Counted from the first letter of the stretch, positions 16,713 through 26,780 are shown. The stretch: DNA of 45,285 nt from Methylorubrum zatmanii (GCF_014845115.1 NZ_NKUI01000043.1:1-45285); one strand, 5' to 3'. Numbers and translations are program-made. Notes: generated by a model not told the origin, from the letters alone.

Positions 16713-19367
16713 CTATTCGGCGGCGTCGAGATTGGCGGCGGCCGGGCGGGCCGCGATCCGCGCCGCCGCGCCGGGCGCCCCCCGGACGCCCTCGCCCGGC
16801 TGGCCGGTGCCCGGCAGCCGCCCGTCGCCGGGGGGCGGTTCGACCGGGAACAGGCAGGTGACGCAGGTGCCCCGGCCCGCCGCCGAGTCGATCTCGACCC
16901 GGCCCCCGTGCAGTTCCACGAAGGAGCGCACGATGGAGAGGCCGAGGCCGACGCCGCGATGCTTGGTGCCCAGGGTGTTGCTCTCGAAGCGGTCGAATAC
17001 CCGGTCGATGACCTCGGGGGCGATGCCCCGGCCGCGATCGACCACCGTGAGCCGCAGTTCGGCACCCTCGCGCCGGGCCTCGACCCGGACCTGCTGGCCG
17101 GGTTCGGAGAAGCCGACCGCGTTGGAGAGCAGGTTGAACAGGATCTGGCGCACCCGCTTGCCGTCGGCGAACACGCTGCCGATGTCCTCCGGCACGTCGA
17201 GATCGAGGCCGATATCCGATTCCGCCAGCCGGTCCTCGATGCCGCGGGCGGCGGCCTCGACGGTGGCGCGCACGTCGATGGTCTCGCGCTGGAGTTCGAG
17301 CGAGCCGGCATCGATCGAGGCGAGGTCGAGGATGTCGTTGATGATCACGAGCAGCGCCGCCGACGAGCGCATGATGTGCTCGGAATATTCGCGCTGGCGC
17401 TCGTTCAGGGCGCCGACCGTCTCGTCGCCGAGGAGCTGGGTGAAGCCGATGATGTTGGTGAGCGGCGAGCGCAGCTCGTAGGAGACGTGGTGGACGAAGG
17501 TGTCACGCAGCTGCGAGGCGCGCTCCAGGGCGTCGTTCTTCTCGGTGAGCGCCCGCTCGACATTGGCGCTCGCGGTCACGTCGATGAAGGTGAGCAGCGT
17601 GGCGCCGAGCGGCAGCGGCTGGGCCGAGCAGTCGAGCACCGTGCCGTCGCTCATGTCGAGGCGGCAGGCATGGCCGCTGCGGGTCTCGTTGAGGCCGGTG
17701 ACCGCTTGGCGGATGCCGGCCCAGGGGCTCTGGTCCGGGGTGAGCGCCCGGCAGGCGGCGATGACCGCATCGGCATGCGGCCGGCCGGCCAAGGTGGCCG
17801 GGTCGAGGCGCCAAGTGACGGCGAAGGCGCGGTTGGCCACGGTCAGGCGCCCATCGGCGGCGAACACCGCAACCGGCTCCTTCAGGGCCTCCAGAGTCTC
17901 GGCCTGCTCCTTCATCAGCGCGTCATAGCGCGAGGCGAGCTTCATGCTCTCCGAGACGTCGTGGTAAAGATAGGTCAGGCCGCCCTGCGGGTTGGGATCG
18001 GCGACGACGCGCAAAGCCCGGCCATCGGGCAGGTACCAGGGCGTGTCCGTTGCCTCGACGGCGTGGTAGGCGGCCAGGATATCGGCCTTCCACGAGCGGA
18101 AATCGGCCTGTTCCGGCAGCTTGCGGGCGGCGCGCAGGCGGTCGAGGATCTCCCCGTCGAGGGGGCGGCTTTCGAGGAAGGCGGGGTCGAGATCCCACAG
18201 GCGCTGATAGGCGGCGTTGTGGAAGATCAGGCGCTGGCGCGCATCGAACATCGCCACCGCAGTCGGCAGTTGGTCGAGGGTGCGCACATTGGCATCCATC
18301 TGCCGCTGCAGGTCGGCCCGCACGCTTTCCAGTTCCGAGACGTCGACGGCGATGCCGACCCGGCCGGTTTCGAGGGCGGTCTCGGTCACGTCGAGGGTGC
18401 GGCGCGCGCCCGCCACCACCGCCGAGAGGCGCAAGGGATGGGCGGCGAAGCCCGGCCGGCTCGCCTGCCTGGCGATCTGCTCGCGGGCGGCCCGGTCGAG
18501 CAGCTCCAGGCCTTGGTTCAGCACCGCCTCGCGGCTCTGTGCGTCGACGGCGGCGGCGTAGGCGAGGTTGACGAAGGCGAGCGCCCCGTCCGTTCCCCGT
18601 TGCCAGACCGGTTGCGGAAGCGCGTCGAGGAGCCCGGCCAGGGCGGAGAGGCCGCGCTTGGCCTCCTCCAGCTTGCCGCGCAGCTCGATCAGTTCGCGGC
18701 GCTCCTCCGTCGTCTCGCGCAGGCGCAGCAGCGCCCGCCCGCTCACGGCCTGCCCCTGGGCCTCGACGAAGCGTCCGGCGAGGCTGCGCAGGTTCATCCG
18801 GAAGCCGGTCCCGCGCTCGCGCAAGGTGGCGACGGCGGCGTCGAGGAGCTGCGCATCCTGCGCCGTCAGCCAAGTTTCGAAGGCGAGCAGGCGCCGGGCA
18901 GGGCCCTGGCCCCCCCGCGGGTCCTGGCGTGGATCCTGAAGGGCGGAGTTCAGGCCCCGGCCGTCCTGGTGCCGGCCATCCTGGCTTCTCAGGTCCTGGG
19001 CGAAACCCACATCGCCGATGACCGCCGGGTCGCCGCGCCCGGCCCAGGTGACGAGAACCTGGCGCTCGGAATGAAGCAGCATCTCGGACCGGTCGTGCGC
19101 GCCGCCGAGCTGGGTCAGCTCGTCCAGAAGCAGGCGCTCCTTGCGCATCCAGCCGACGCGCTCGCGCAGATGGACCAGCGACAGGATGGTCGCGAACAGG
19201 ATCAGGCCGAGGATGACGGCGAGGCCGGCAACGTTGTGCGTGTGCATCGGTCCCAGCATCGGCCCCATCTCGGCGGACGGATCGCCCGCAGCGGCCGCTG
19301 CAACCGGCGCCACGGCGACGAGGACGCCGACGCGCGACAGGACGCGCGCCGCCCGTTCCAGACCCAT
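16713..19367 (-). CDS. divL: DivL-like tyrosine-type pseudo histidine kinase
   Basis: An 884-residue protein from the ATG at 19367. It has an N-terminal signal/TM pair (about 12-30 and 44-66), then at least three PAS-type domains (about 235-350, 360-480 and 495-610), a HisKA-like domain, and an HATPase domain (NLLSNAVGF, DRGRGIAPE, GVGLGLSI). In the H-box the phosphoacceptor position is tyrosine: HHVSYELRSPLTNIIGF, Tyr630 (codon at 17478-17480) where kinases have SHELR. That substitution is the hallmark of DivL, the CtrA-pathway regulator of Caulobacter. A low-complexity insert rich in Q, D, R and G lies near residues 120-155. It sits between ahcY and tsaE-amgK, as in many alphaproteobacteria. 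The C-terminal 40 residues are Ala/Gly/Pro-rich. Confidence 0.9.
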   Translation of the reverse strand: MGLERAARVLSRVGVLVAVAPVAAAAAGDPSAEMGPMLGPMHTHNVAGLAVILGLILFATILSLVHLRERVGWMRKERLLLDELTQLGGAHDRSEMLLHSERQVLVTWAGRGDPAVIGDVGFAQDLRSQDGRHQDGRGLNSALQDPRQDPRGGQGPARRLLAFETWLTAQDAQLLDAAVATLRERGTGFRMNLRSLAGRFVEAQGQAVSGRALLRLRETTEERRELIELRGKLEEAKRGLSALAGLLDALPQPVWQRGTDGALAFVNLAYAAAVDAQSREAVLNQGLELLDRAAREQIARQASRPGFAAHPLRLSAVVAGARRTLDVTETALETGRVGIAVDVSELESVRADLQRQMDANVRTLDQLPTAVAMFDARQRLIFHNAAYQRLWDLDPAFLESRPLDGEILDRLRAARKLPEQADFRSWKADILAAYHAVEATDTPWYLPDGRALRVVADPNPQGGLTYLYHDVSESMKLASRYDALMKEQAETLEALKEPVAVFAADGRLTVANRAFAVTWRLDPATLAGRPHADAVIAACRALTPDQSPWAGIRQAVTGLNETRSGHACRLDMSDGTVLDCSAQPLPLGATLLTFIDVTASANVERALTEKNDALERASQLRDTFVHHVSYELRSPLTNIIGFTQLLGDETVGALNERQREYSEHIMRSSAALLVIINDILDLASIDAGSLELQRETIDVRATVEAAARGIEDRLAESDIGLDLDVPEDIGSVFADGKRVRQILFNLLSNAVGFSEPGQQVRVEARREGAELRLTVVDRGRGIAPEVIDRVFDRFESNTLGTKHRGVGLGLSIVRSFVELHGGRVEIDSAAGRGTCVTCLFPVEPPPGDGRLPGTGQPGEGVRGAPGAAARIAARPAAANLDAAE

Positions 19368-19776
19368 GTCCCGCCCCCACCCCAAACCCGGTCTTCCGCG
19401 GGCACGGGCCCCGTCGCCGGCCCATGCCCTGAGAAGATGTCCTGGGAAAATTTTCGCTCGATACCGGGCGAGCGCCGACGCTCGCGATCGGCATGGGCCG
19501 TCGCGCCGGGGCACCTGCTCCGAAGATTCGATTCACTGTAACGCGGGGTCGATTCCGGCTGGAAGCGCCTTTGTGGCCGGAAGTCCGCCAGCCCTGCATT
19601 CCGGCGGCGTACACAGCACAAAAGCAACACTGCCCGATTGCGCCCTTGACGGCGGAGGCGAAATCGCGTGCGGGCCGCCTCGCCGGTTTCGCACGGCAAA
19701 AAAAGAGCCCGGCCATGGGCCGGGCTCAAGGATGTGTCGGTTCCGGAACCCGCCCCGCGAGGGGGCGGGCAGCCTA
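19368..19776. other. Intergenic region holding ahcY terminator and divL promoter
   Basis: About 400 bases without a supported gene. A strong terminator for ahcY lies at 19698-19727. The rest, up to the divL ATG, presumably carries the divL promoter, but I could not identify a convincing -35/-10 pair or a TTAA-N7-TTAA CtrA box in it. Confidence 0.6.
19698..19727 (-). terminator. Rho-independent terminator of ahcY
   Basis: On the minus strand a 10-bp perfect stem, GAGCCCGGCC paired with GGCCGGGCTC around a 3-base CAT loop, is followed by seven Ts (the As at 19698-19704). It begins about 50 bases after the ahcY stop codon. Confidence 0.92.
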
Positions 19777-21183
<1,407 letters not shown>

Positions 21184-21271
21184 CTCGGTATCCTTCTCAG
21201 TCGTGGCCCGCGCGAAACGACGCGCCGGCCCGGCGCATCGGCCGGTTCGCCCGGCCGGGTCGGCCATCCCT

Positions 21272-21301
21272 GTAGCAGGGCTCGATCTAGGGAGCAATCA
21301 A
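21272..21301 (-). promoter_or_regulatory. Candidate sigma-70-type promoter of ahcY
   Basis: On the minus strand TTGATT (21301-21296) and TGCTAC (21277-21272) are separated by 18 bases and lie about 90 bases upstream of the ahcY ATG. The -10 match is only moderate. The palindrome at 21304-21321 abuts the -35 element. Confidence 0.35.
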
Positions 21302-21303
21302 GA

Positions 21304-21321
21304 CATAAAGATGTCTTTATG
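21304..21321. promoter_or_regulatory. 18-bp palindrome upstream of ahcY, SahR-type operator candidate
   Basis: The sequence CATAAAGA-TG-TCTTTATG has perfect 8-bp inverted arms around a 2-base centre. It is AT-rich in a GC-rich background and is just upstream of the candidate -35 element of ahcY. SahR, an ArsR-family regulator responding to S-adenosylhomocysteine, is known to control ahcY and methionine genes in Proteobacteria through AT-rich palindromes. Assigning this site to SahR is from memory of that motif's character. Confidence 0.6.
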
Positions 21322-21345
21322 CGTTTAATTCCAGGCTGGCGGGCG

Positions 21346-22968
21346 CTACGCCGGTTCCTCCCGCAGCTGCCGCCGGATGATCTTGCCGCTGGTCGTCATC
21401 GGGAGGCTGTCGCGGAAGGCGAGCGCGCGGGGCACCTCGTGACCGGAGAGACGGGCCTTGGCGAAGGCGAGGATCTCGGCGGCGAGGGCGTCGGAGGGCG
21501 AAAACTCCGGACGCAGGACGATGAAGGCCTTCACGATCTCGGTGCGCAGCGGGTCCGGCGCGCCCACGGCGGCGGCGAGCGCCACCGCCGGATGGGCCGA
21601 CAGGCAGGCCTCGATCTCCGCCGGGCCGATCCGGTAGGCCGCCGAGGTGATGAGGTCGTCCTCGCGGCCGACGAAGCGGACGAAGCCCTCGGCGTCGCGC
21701 CGCGCCCGGTCGCCGGTCATCCACCAGCCGTCGCGAAACTTCCCCGCCGTCGCCTCCGGCTGGTTCCAGTAGCCGAGGAACATCACCGGATCGGGGGCGC
21801 GCACGGCGATCTCGCCGATCTCGTCCGTGTCCGTCTCGGTCCCGTCCTCGCGCAGGATCGCGACGCGGTGACCCGGCACCGGCTTCCCCGTCGCGCCGGC
21901 CCGCGCCACGCCGACCTTCGCGCAGGAGGCCAGTACGAGGTTGCACTCGGTCTGCCCGTAAGCCTCGCCGATGGTGAGGCCGAGGGCCTCCTGCGCCCAG
22001 AGGAAGGTCTCGGCGCCGAGCGCCTCCCCGGCCGAGGCGATGTTGCGCAGGGCGGACAGGTCGAAGCGGTCGCGCGGAGCGGCCACCCCGCGCAGCATCC
22101 TGAGCGCCGTCGGCGGCAGGAAGGCGTGGGTCACGCGGAGATCGGCCATCAGCCGGAACGCCCGCTCCGGCTCGAACCGGCCGGAGGCCTGCGCCACCAC
22201 CGGCATGCCGAGGCGCAAGGACGGCAACAGCACGTTGAGCAGGCCGCCGGCCCAGGCCCAGTCGGCGGGTGTCCACATCAGCCCGGTCCCCTCGGGGGGG
22301 AAGCCGTGCATCAGGGTCCAGCCCGGCAGGTGGCCGAGTACGACGCGGTGGCCGTGCAGCGCCCCCTTGGCGAGGCCGGTCGTGCCGGAGGTGTAGATCA
22401 TCAGCGCCGGATCGTCCGGCCCGCTCGCCCGCGTTTCGAATTCCTCCGAAGCCGAGGCGAGGGCGTCGGCGAAATCCTCCGCCGGCCCCGAAGCGCCGTC
22501 GACCGACAGGATCGTCACGAGATCCGGCAGGTCGGGGCGCAGCCGTTCGAGCTTGGCCAACCCGCCGGCATCGGTGACGATGGCCCGCGCCCCGGAATCA
22601 GTGAGGCGGTGGCGCAGGGCCGCCTCGCCGAACAGGCCGGCCAGCGGCAGGGCGATCGCTCCCAGGCGATAGGCGGCGAAATGGGTGACCACCACCGCCG
22701 CCGATTGCGGCAGCAGCAGCGCGACCCGGTCGCCCGGTTCGATGCCGCGGGCGGCCAGGGCGGCGGCGAGCCGCAGCGAATCGGCCCGCAGCCGGCCATA
22801 ACTGACCGGCTCCGGCCGGTCGTCGGGCCCGAGCACGAGGAGTGCCGTGCGGTCGGGTTCGCTCAGCGCCCAACGGTCGCAGACATCCACCGCGATATTG
22901 GTGCGCGCGGGGATCTCCCAGCGGAAATCCGCGACGAGCGTCTCATAGGTGTCGGCCGCTTCCAGCAC
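21346..22968 (-). CDS. AMP-forming acyl-CoA synthetase (ACSM-like)
   Basis: A 540-residue adenylate-forming ligase that activates a carboxylic acid to acyl-AMP and then acyl-CoA. Motifs in order: P-loop-like YTSGTTGLAKGALHGH (about residues 189-204), TPADWAWAGG, the adenine-binding EAYGQTECN, the YWNQPEATA and TGDRARRDAEGFVRFVGRED hinge region, and the catalytic lysine motif TTSGKIIRRQLR at the C-terminus. Overall it resembles medium-chain acyl-CoA synthetases more than the acetyl-CoA synthetase AcsA. The start is GTG at 22968, with GAGGA 8 bases upstream; no in-frame ATG lies nearby. Separated from ahcY by 162 bases with the operator-like palindrome between, so probably not an operon. Confidence 0.92.
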   Translation of the reverse strand: MLEAADTYETLVADFRWEIPARTNIAVDVCDRWALSEPDRTALLVLGPDDRPEPVSYGRLRADSLRLAAALAARGIEPGDRVALLLPQSAAVVVTHFAAYRLGAIALPLAGLFGEAALRHRLTDSGARAIVTDAGGLAKLERLRPDLPDLVTILSVDGASGPAEDFADALASASEEFETRASGPDDPALMIYTSGTTGLAKGALHGHRVVLGHLPGWTLMHGFPPEGTGLMWTPADWAWAGGLLNVLLPSLRLGMPVVAQASGRFEPERAFRLMADLRVTHAFLPPTALRMLRGVAAPRDRFDLSALRNIASAGEALGAETFLWAQEALGLTIGEAYGQTECNLVLASCAKVGVARAGATGKPVPGHRVAILREDGTETDTDEIGEIAVRAPDPVMFLGYWNQPEATAGKFRDGWWMTGDRARRDAEGFVRFVGREDDLITSAAYRIGPAEIEACLSAHPAVALAAAVGAPDPLRTEIVKAFIVLRPEFSPSDALAAEILAFAKARLSGHEVPRALAFRDSLPMTTSGKIIRRQLREEPA

Positions 22969-23043
22969 GGCATCGTCCTCGAACCTGGTGCGGGCGCCCC
23001 CGCATCCGCGTGAGGGGCGCCCGCCGTCGGACTCTCTCGGGGC

Positions 23044-23661
23044 TTACTCTTGCTCCTGCCGCTGCGGGAAGCCGCCGCGGAAGGCGAAGTCGGTGACCGG
23101 GCGGCGGGCATTCGGGCGCTCCTTCGCGCGCTGCTCCTCGGTCAGCTCCGCCCAGGGCGTGGCGCGGCCGACTGCGTAGGCTGCCTCGACCCGGTGGTGC
23201 TCGGGCACGTTCAGGGTCGGGCCGGCGCGCTCGTGATCGAATCCGCCCATGCCGTGGACATGCCAACCCTGCCGGTTGGCCTGGAGCGCGAAGGCGAGCG
23301 AGGCCGCCCCGGCATCGAGAGTGTGGCTGTAGGACGGCTTCAGCTCATCGCCGACCTTCATCCGGCTGTTCGACACGAGGAACACCAGGGCGCCGGTATC
23401 CTTGGCCCATTTCTGGTTGCCCGGCACGAGCAGGCCGAGAAAGCTGTCCCATTCCGGCGTGTCGCGCAGGGCGTAGAGGAAGCGCCAGGGCTGCGAGTTG
23501 TAGGCCGAGGGCGACCAGCGGGCCGCCTCGAACATCCGCAGCAATTCCGCTTCCGGCACCGCCTCCCCGGTGAAGGCACGGGGCGACCAGCGCTCCAGGA
23601 AGAGCGGATCGATGGCGTGGTCGTGGGTGCGCGTGGTCGGGCGGGTCGTCTCGTTGGTCAC
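23044..23661 (-). CDS. Nitroreductase family protein
   Basis: A 205-residue FMN-dependent oxidoreductase. The N-terminal FMN-phosphate site contains ERWSPRAFTGE, and the RWSPSAYNSQPWRFLY segment (about residues 48-63) is characteristic of the family. The C-terminal part retains the GGFDHERA and VGRATPW segments. The usual length is 190-220 residues, so it is complete. The start codon is GTG. It is upstream of the acyl-CoA ligase gene on the same strand with a 75-base gap, so co-transcription is possible. Substrates of such enzymes are broad (nitroaromatics, quinones, enones); none is implied here. Confidence 0.9.
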   Translation of the reverse strand: MTNETTRPTTRTHDHAIDPLFLERWSPRAFTGEAVPEAELLRMFEAARWSPSAYNSQPWRFLYALRDTPEWDSFLGLLVPGNQKWAKDTGALVFLVSNSRMKVGDELKPSYSHTLDAGAASLAFALQANRQGWHVHGMGGFDHERAGPTLNVPEHHRVEAAYAVGRATPWAELTEEQRAKERPNARRPVTDFAFRGGFPQRQEQE

Positions 23662-23803
23662 CGGGGCCGGTCTCCAGGGCGTCGGTCAGTGGTGCGGTGC
23701 ACGGTATGGCAGTGCACAAGAGCGGGCTAGGGGGCAGCGTTGCCGCAACGGCTCCGGCGCGCGACATGAGGGGTGATATCTGCAAGAGATGAGGGGAAGC
23801 CCG

Positions 23804-24595
23804 GTGAGCGTGCCCGATCGACACTCCCTTCTGCTGCGCGAGGATCGCGACGGCGTCGCCACCCTGACGCTCAACCGGCCGAAGGCCCGCAACGCCCTCT
23901 CCTTCGCCCTGCTCAATGCCTTACGCGACGCCCTTGCCGCGTTGGGTGAGGACGAGAGCGTCCGCGCCGTCGTGCTGGCGGGGGCGGGGCCGGCCTTCTG
24001 TGCCGGCCACGACCTCAAGGAGATGACCGGCTACCGGGCGGAGAGCGATCGCGGCGCCGCGAAGTTCGAGGAGCTGTTCGGGCTGTGCTCGGGCGTGATG
24101 ATGGCGATCCCCGCCCTGCCCCAGCCGGTGATCGCGGCGGTGGAGGGCGTCGCGACCGCGGCGGGATGCCAGCTCGTGGCCTCATGCGACCTCGCGGTGG
24201 CCGGCGCGGAGGCCCGCTTCGCCACGCCGGGGGTGCAGATCGGCCTGTTCTGCTCCACCCCGATGGTGGCGCTCTCGCGCAACCTCTCCCGCAAGGCGGC
24301 GATGCGGATGCTGCTCACCGCCGAGATGGCCGATGCGCAGGAGGCCCGGCGTCTCGGCCTCGTCAACGACGTGGTGGAGGCGGGCGGCGCGCTCGCGGCC
24401 GCGCAGGCGCTGGCGGCGGGCATCGCCGGCCGCAGCGCCTATACCGTGCGGGTCGGCAAGCGGACCTTCTACGAGCAACTGGAGATGCCGCTGGCCGAGG
24501 CCTACGCCCAGGCCGGCCGGGTGATGACGCAGAACATGCTGGCGCGGGCGGCGGAAGAGGGGATCGACGCCTTCCTCAACCGGAAGGCGCGCTGA
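23804..24595 (+). CDS. Enoyl-CoA hydratase/isomerase family protein (ECHDC3-like)
   Basis: This crotonase-fold protein has about 263 residues. It has the LNRPKARNALSFALL segment near the start, the oxyanion-hole motif FCAGHDLKEM (about residues 65-75) and AVEGVATAAGCQLVASCDL. The usual second catalytic glutamate region is FATPGVQIGLFCSTPMVALSRN, as in ECHDC3-type members that may not be true hydratases. A GTG at 23804 was chosen because GAGGGGA lies 6 bases upstream; an in-frame ATG at 23789 is an alternative with a weaker RBS. It diverges from the nitroreductase gene. Specific substrate unknown. Confidence 0.92.
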   Translation: MSVPDRHSLLLREDRDGVATLTLNRPKARNALSFALLNALRDALAALGEDESVRAVVLAGAGPAFCAGHDLKEMTGYRAESDRGAAKFEELFGLCSGVMMAIPALPQPVIAAVEGVATAAGCQLVASCDLAVAGAEARFATPGVQIGLFCSTPMVALSRNLSRKAAMRMLLTAEMADAQEARRLGLVNDVVEAGGALAAAQALAAGIAGRSAYTVRVGKRTFYEQLEMPLAEAYAQAGRVMTQNMLARAAEEGIDAFLNRKAR

Positions 24596-24673
24596 AACCG
24601 CGAACCGATTCACGGCCCGCGCATTGCCTCCCCGCCGCCTCGAAGCCGACACAGGTTCGCGCGAACCAGCCCC

Positions 24674-25453
24674 ATGCTCCTGCGACGCCCTCCTCCGCTC
24701 ACCGCCGATGCCGGCCAGAACGCCCGAAAGATCGTGAGCTGGAACCTGCTGCGCCGGACCGGCGCGGCGGTCGATTGCCTCGTGGATCTGATCGAGCGGG
24801 AGCGGCCCGATCTCCTGCTGATGCAGGAGGCGACCCAGGAGATCGCGGCGCTGACGGAGCGGGTCGGCGGCGTTTTCGCCCGGGCGCCGCTGCCGGGGCG
24901 CATCCACGGGCCGGCGATGTGGAGCCCGACGCCCTGGGAGAAGCCGCCCGAGATCGTCGCCCTGCCGTCCGGCGTGCTGATCGACCGGGTCTGCCAAGTG
25001 CTCGATTGCGGCGATTTCGGCGTGGCCAACGTGCATCTCTCGCACGGGCAGGTGCTCAACCGCCGCCAGCTCCGGCGGATCGCGCTGCACCTGCCGCAGC
25101 GCGCGGCGGTGCTCGGCGATTACAACATCGTCGGCCCCGCCCTGCTGCCGGGCTTTCGCGATGTCGGCCCCCGGCGGCCGACCCATGCCATGGTGGATGT
25201 GCTGCCCCTGCGGCTCGACCGCTGCCTCGTGCGCGGGCTGGTTTGTCACGAGCGGGCGGTGCTGCCCCGCGGCCTGTCCGACCACCACCCCATCGTGGTG
25301 CGGCTGTCGCCGGCGCCGGAGGGAGCCGCGACAATGGGCCGGCTCAGAGGTATGGCAGAAGCAGTCGGACGGCTGCGTCGCGCAGGCGCATCGGGAACGG
25401 GCGGGCGTCGAGGTCGGCCTGTGTCAGGCGCCGCTGCCGCTTCGCCGAAATGA
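24674..25453 (+). CDS. Endonuclease/exonuclease/phosphatase (EEP) family protein
   Basis: A 259-residue protein. The EEP active-site motifs are all visible: IVSWNLLR (asparagine, about residue 24), LMQEAT (catalytic glutamate), VANVHLSHG, LGDYNIVGP (metal-binding D and N) and LSDHHPIVV (catalytic Asp-His) near residue 210. It is likely a metal-dependent phosphodiesterase acting on nucleic acid, lipid headgroup or nucleotide. The last ~37 residues are Gly/Ala/Arg-rich and lie entirely over the 3' end of the opposing cardiolipin-synthase gene, a 110-bp tail-to-tail overlap; they are probably not part of the fold. Near the lipid-modifying genes on both sides, a lipid substrate is possible but unproven. 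Confidence 0.88.
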   Translation: MLLRRPPPLTADAGQNARKIVSWNLLRRTGAAVDCLVDLIERERPDLLLMQEATQEIAALTERVGGVFARAPLPGRIHGPAMWSPTPWEKPPEIVALPSGVLIDRVCQVLDCGDFGVANVHLSHGQVLNRRQLRRIALHLPQRAAVLGDYNIVGPALLPGFRDVGPRRPTHAMVDVLPLRLDRCLVRGLVCHERAVLPRGLSDHHPIVVRLSPAPEGAATMGRLRGMAEAVGRLRRAGASGTGGRRGRPVSGAAAASPK

Positions 25454-26780
25454 AGGTTTCGAGCGCCCGGGCGAGGCGGATGTCGTAGACCTCGACATTC
25501 AGTTCGAAGTTCAGGCGAAAGCTGCGCGAATCCCAGTTGGCGCTGCCGACGAAGCACCATTGGCCGTCCACCACCATGGCCTTCGAGTGATCGAAGGGCG
25601 GGTCGTCGGTCCAGATCCGCACGCCGTTCCGCAGGAGCGGGTCGATATGCGCGCGGGTCGCCCAATCGACGAAACGATGGTCGCTCTTGCAGGGGATGAC
25701 GACATCGACCTCTATGCCCCGGGTCGCCGCGAGGCAGAGCGCGTTCACCACGAGGTCGTTGGGCAGGAAATAGGGCGTCGCCAGCCGGATCGAACTCCTC
25801 GCGCAGGTGATGGCCTGGAGGATCACCGTGGCGATCTTCTCGATGTCGGCGTCGGGCCCGGAGGTGACCACCCGGGCGGTGACGTCCCCGGCGGGCGCCA
25901 GCGGCGGCAGCCACGCCTCGCCATCCAGTTCCTCGCCATCGACGAACAGCCAGTCGGCGATGAAGGCCTGGGTCAGGTGCTCGACCACCGGCCCCTCGAG
26001 GCGGAAATGGGTGTCGCGGATCGGGAAGGCCGGCCGCTCCGCGACGCGGTTGCCGTCGGAGATGTTGACGCCGCCGGTGAAGGCGGTGCGCCCGTCGACG
26101 ATCAGCAGCTTCTTATGGCTGCGCAGGTTCAGGAACGGCATCCGCCAGGGCAGCGCCGAATGCATGAACAGCCCGGCCGGCACCCCGAGCCGGCGCAGGC
26201 GCCGCCACGCGGCGGGGAAGAAGTAGCCGCTGCCGATGCCGTCGAGGATGACGCGGACCTCGGCCCCCCTCTCCTGCGCCGCCCGCAGCGCCTCGCAGAA
26301 GGCCCGGCCGGTGGCGTCGTCGCGGAAGATGTAGCTCGACAGGGCGACGCTGCGGCGTGCCCCCGCGATCGCCGCCAGCATCGCCGGATAGGCCTCGTCG
26401 CCGTTGCGGTACATCGTGACCGCGTTGCCGGCGACCGTGGGCAGGCCGGTGATGGATTGCACCGCCCGGTCGAGGGCGCGGAAGGCGTCGGGCACATGGG
26501 CCGAGGGCTGGGGCGTGTCGTCGATCTGCTGCGACGGGCGCCGCTTCAGCCGGCGGGCGCGCCGTTCCACCCGGTTGATGCCGAAGGTGATGTAGAGAAG
26601 GCTGCCGAAGACCGGCGCCAGCCAAGCCAGGCCGATCCAGCCGATCGCCGCGCCCACCACCCGCTTGCGCAGCAGCACGTGGACGCTGACCCCGAGCGAC
26701 AGCACGAGGCCGATGGCCGCGACGATCTCGGTCCGGAGGGAGGCCGTCGTGCCGAGCCATCGGGTGAGGAGTTCTTCCAC
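25344..26780 (-). CDS. Cardiolipin synthase-type phospholipase D protein
   Basis: A 478-residue membrane protein with two N-terminal hydrophobic helices (about residues 19-37 and 42-67), followed by the two-fold PLD catalytic repeat. HKD motif 1 is H222-x-K224-x4-D229 (SHKKLLIVDG) with GGVNISDGN after it; motif 2 is H398-x-K400-x4-D405 (DHSKAMVVDG) with GSANWDSRSF after it. This is the bacterial cardiolipin synthase (ClsA-like) layout; such enzymes condense two phosphatidylglycerols. Length is normal (about 480). The start codon is GTG at 26780. The 3' end overlaps the EEP-family gene by 110 bp in convergent orientation. Confidence 0.93.
   Translation of the reverse strand: MEELLTRWLGTTASLRTEIVAAIGLVLSLGVSVHVLLRKRVVGAAIGWIGLAWLAPVFGSLLYITFGINRVERRARRLKRRPSQQIDDTPQPSAHVPDAFRALDRAVQSITGLPTVAGNAVTMYRNGDEAYPAMLAAIAGARRSVALSSYIFRDDATGRAFCEALRAAQERGAEVRVILDGIGSGYFFPAAWRRLRRLGVPAGLFMHSALPWRMPFLNLRSHKKLLIVDGRTAFTGGVNISDGNRVAERPAFPIRDTHFRLEGPVVEHLTQAFIADWLFVDGEELDGEAWLPPLAPAGDVTARVVTSGPDADIEKIATVILQAITCARSSIRLATPYFLPNDLVVNALCLAATRGIEVDVVIPCKSDHRFVDWATRAHIDPLLRNGVRIWTDDPPFDHSKAMVVDGQWCFVGSANWDSRSFRLNFELNVEVYDIRLARALETFISAKRQRRLTQADLDARPFPMRLRDAAVRLLLPYL

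Noticed and set aside
16674..19541. 955-codon plus-strand ORF opposite divL
   Set aside because: Antisense shadow of the divL coding sequence; composition is G/E/A/R-rich without motifs.
21184..21295. SAH riboswitch in the ahcY leader
   Set aside because: The conserved SAH-aptamer core was not found; the leader is mostly GC repeats, and the palindrome suggests protein regulation.
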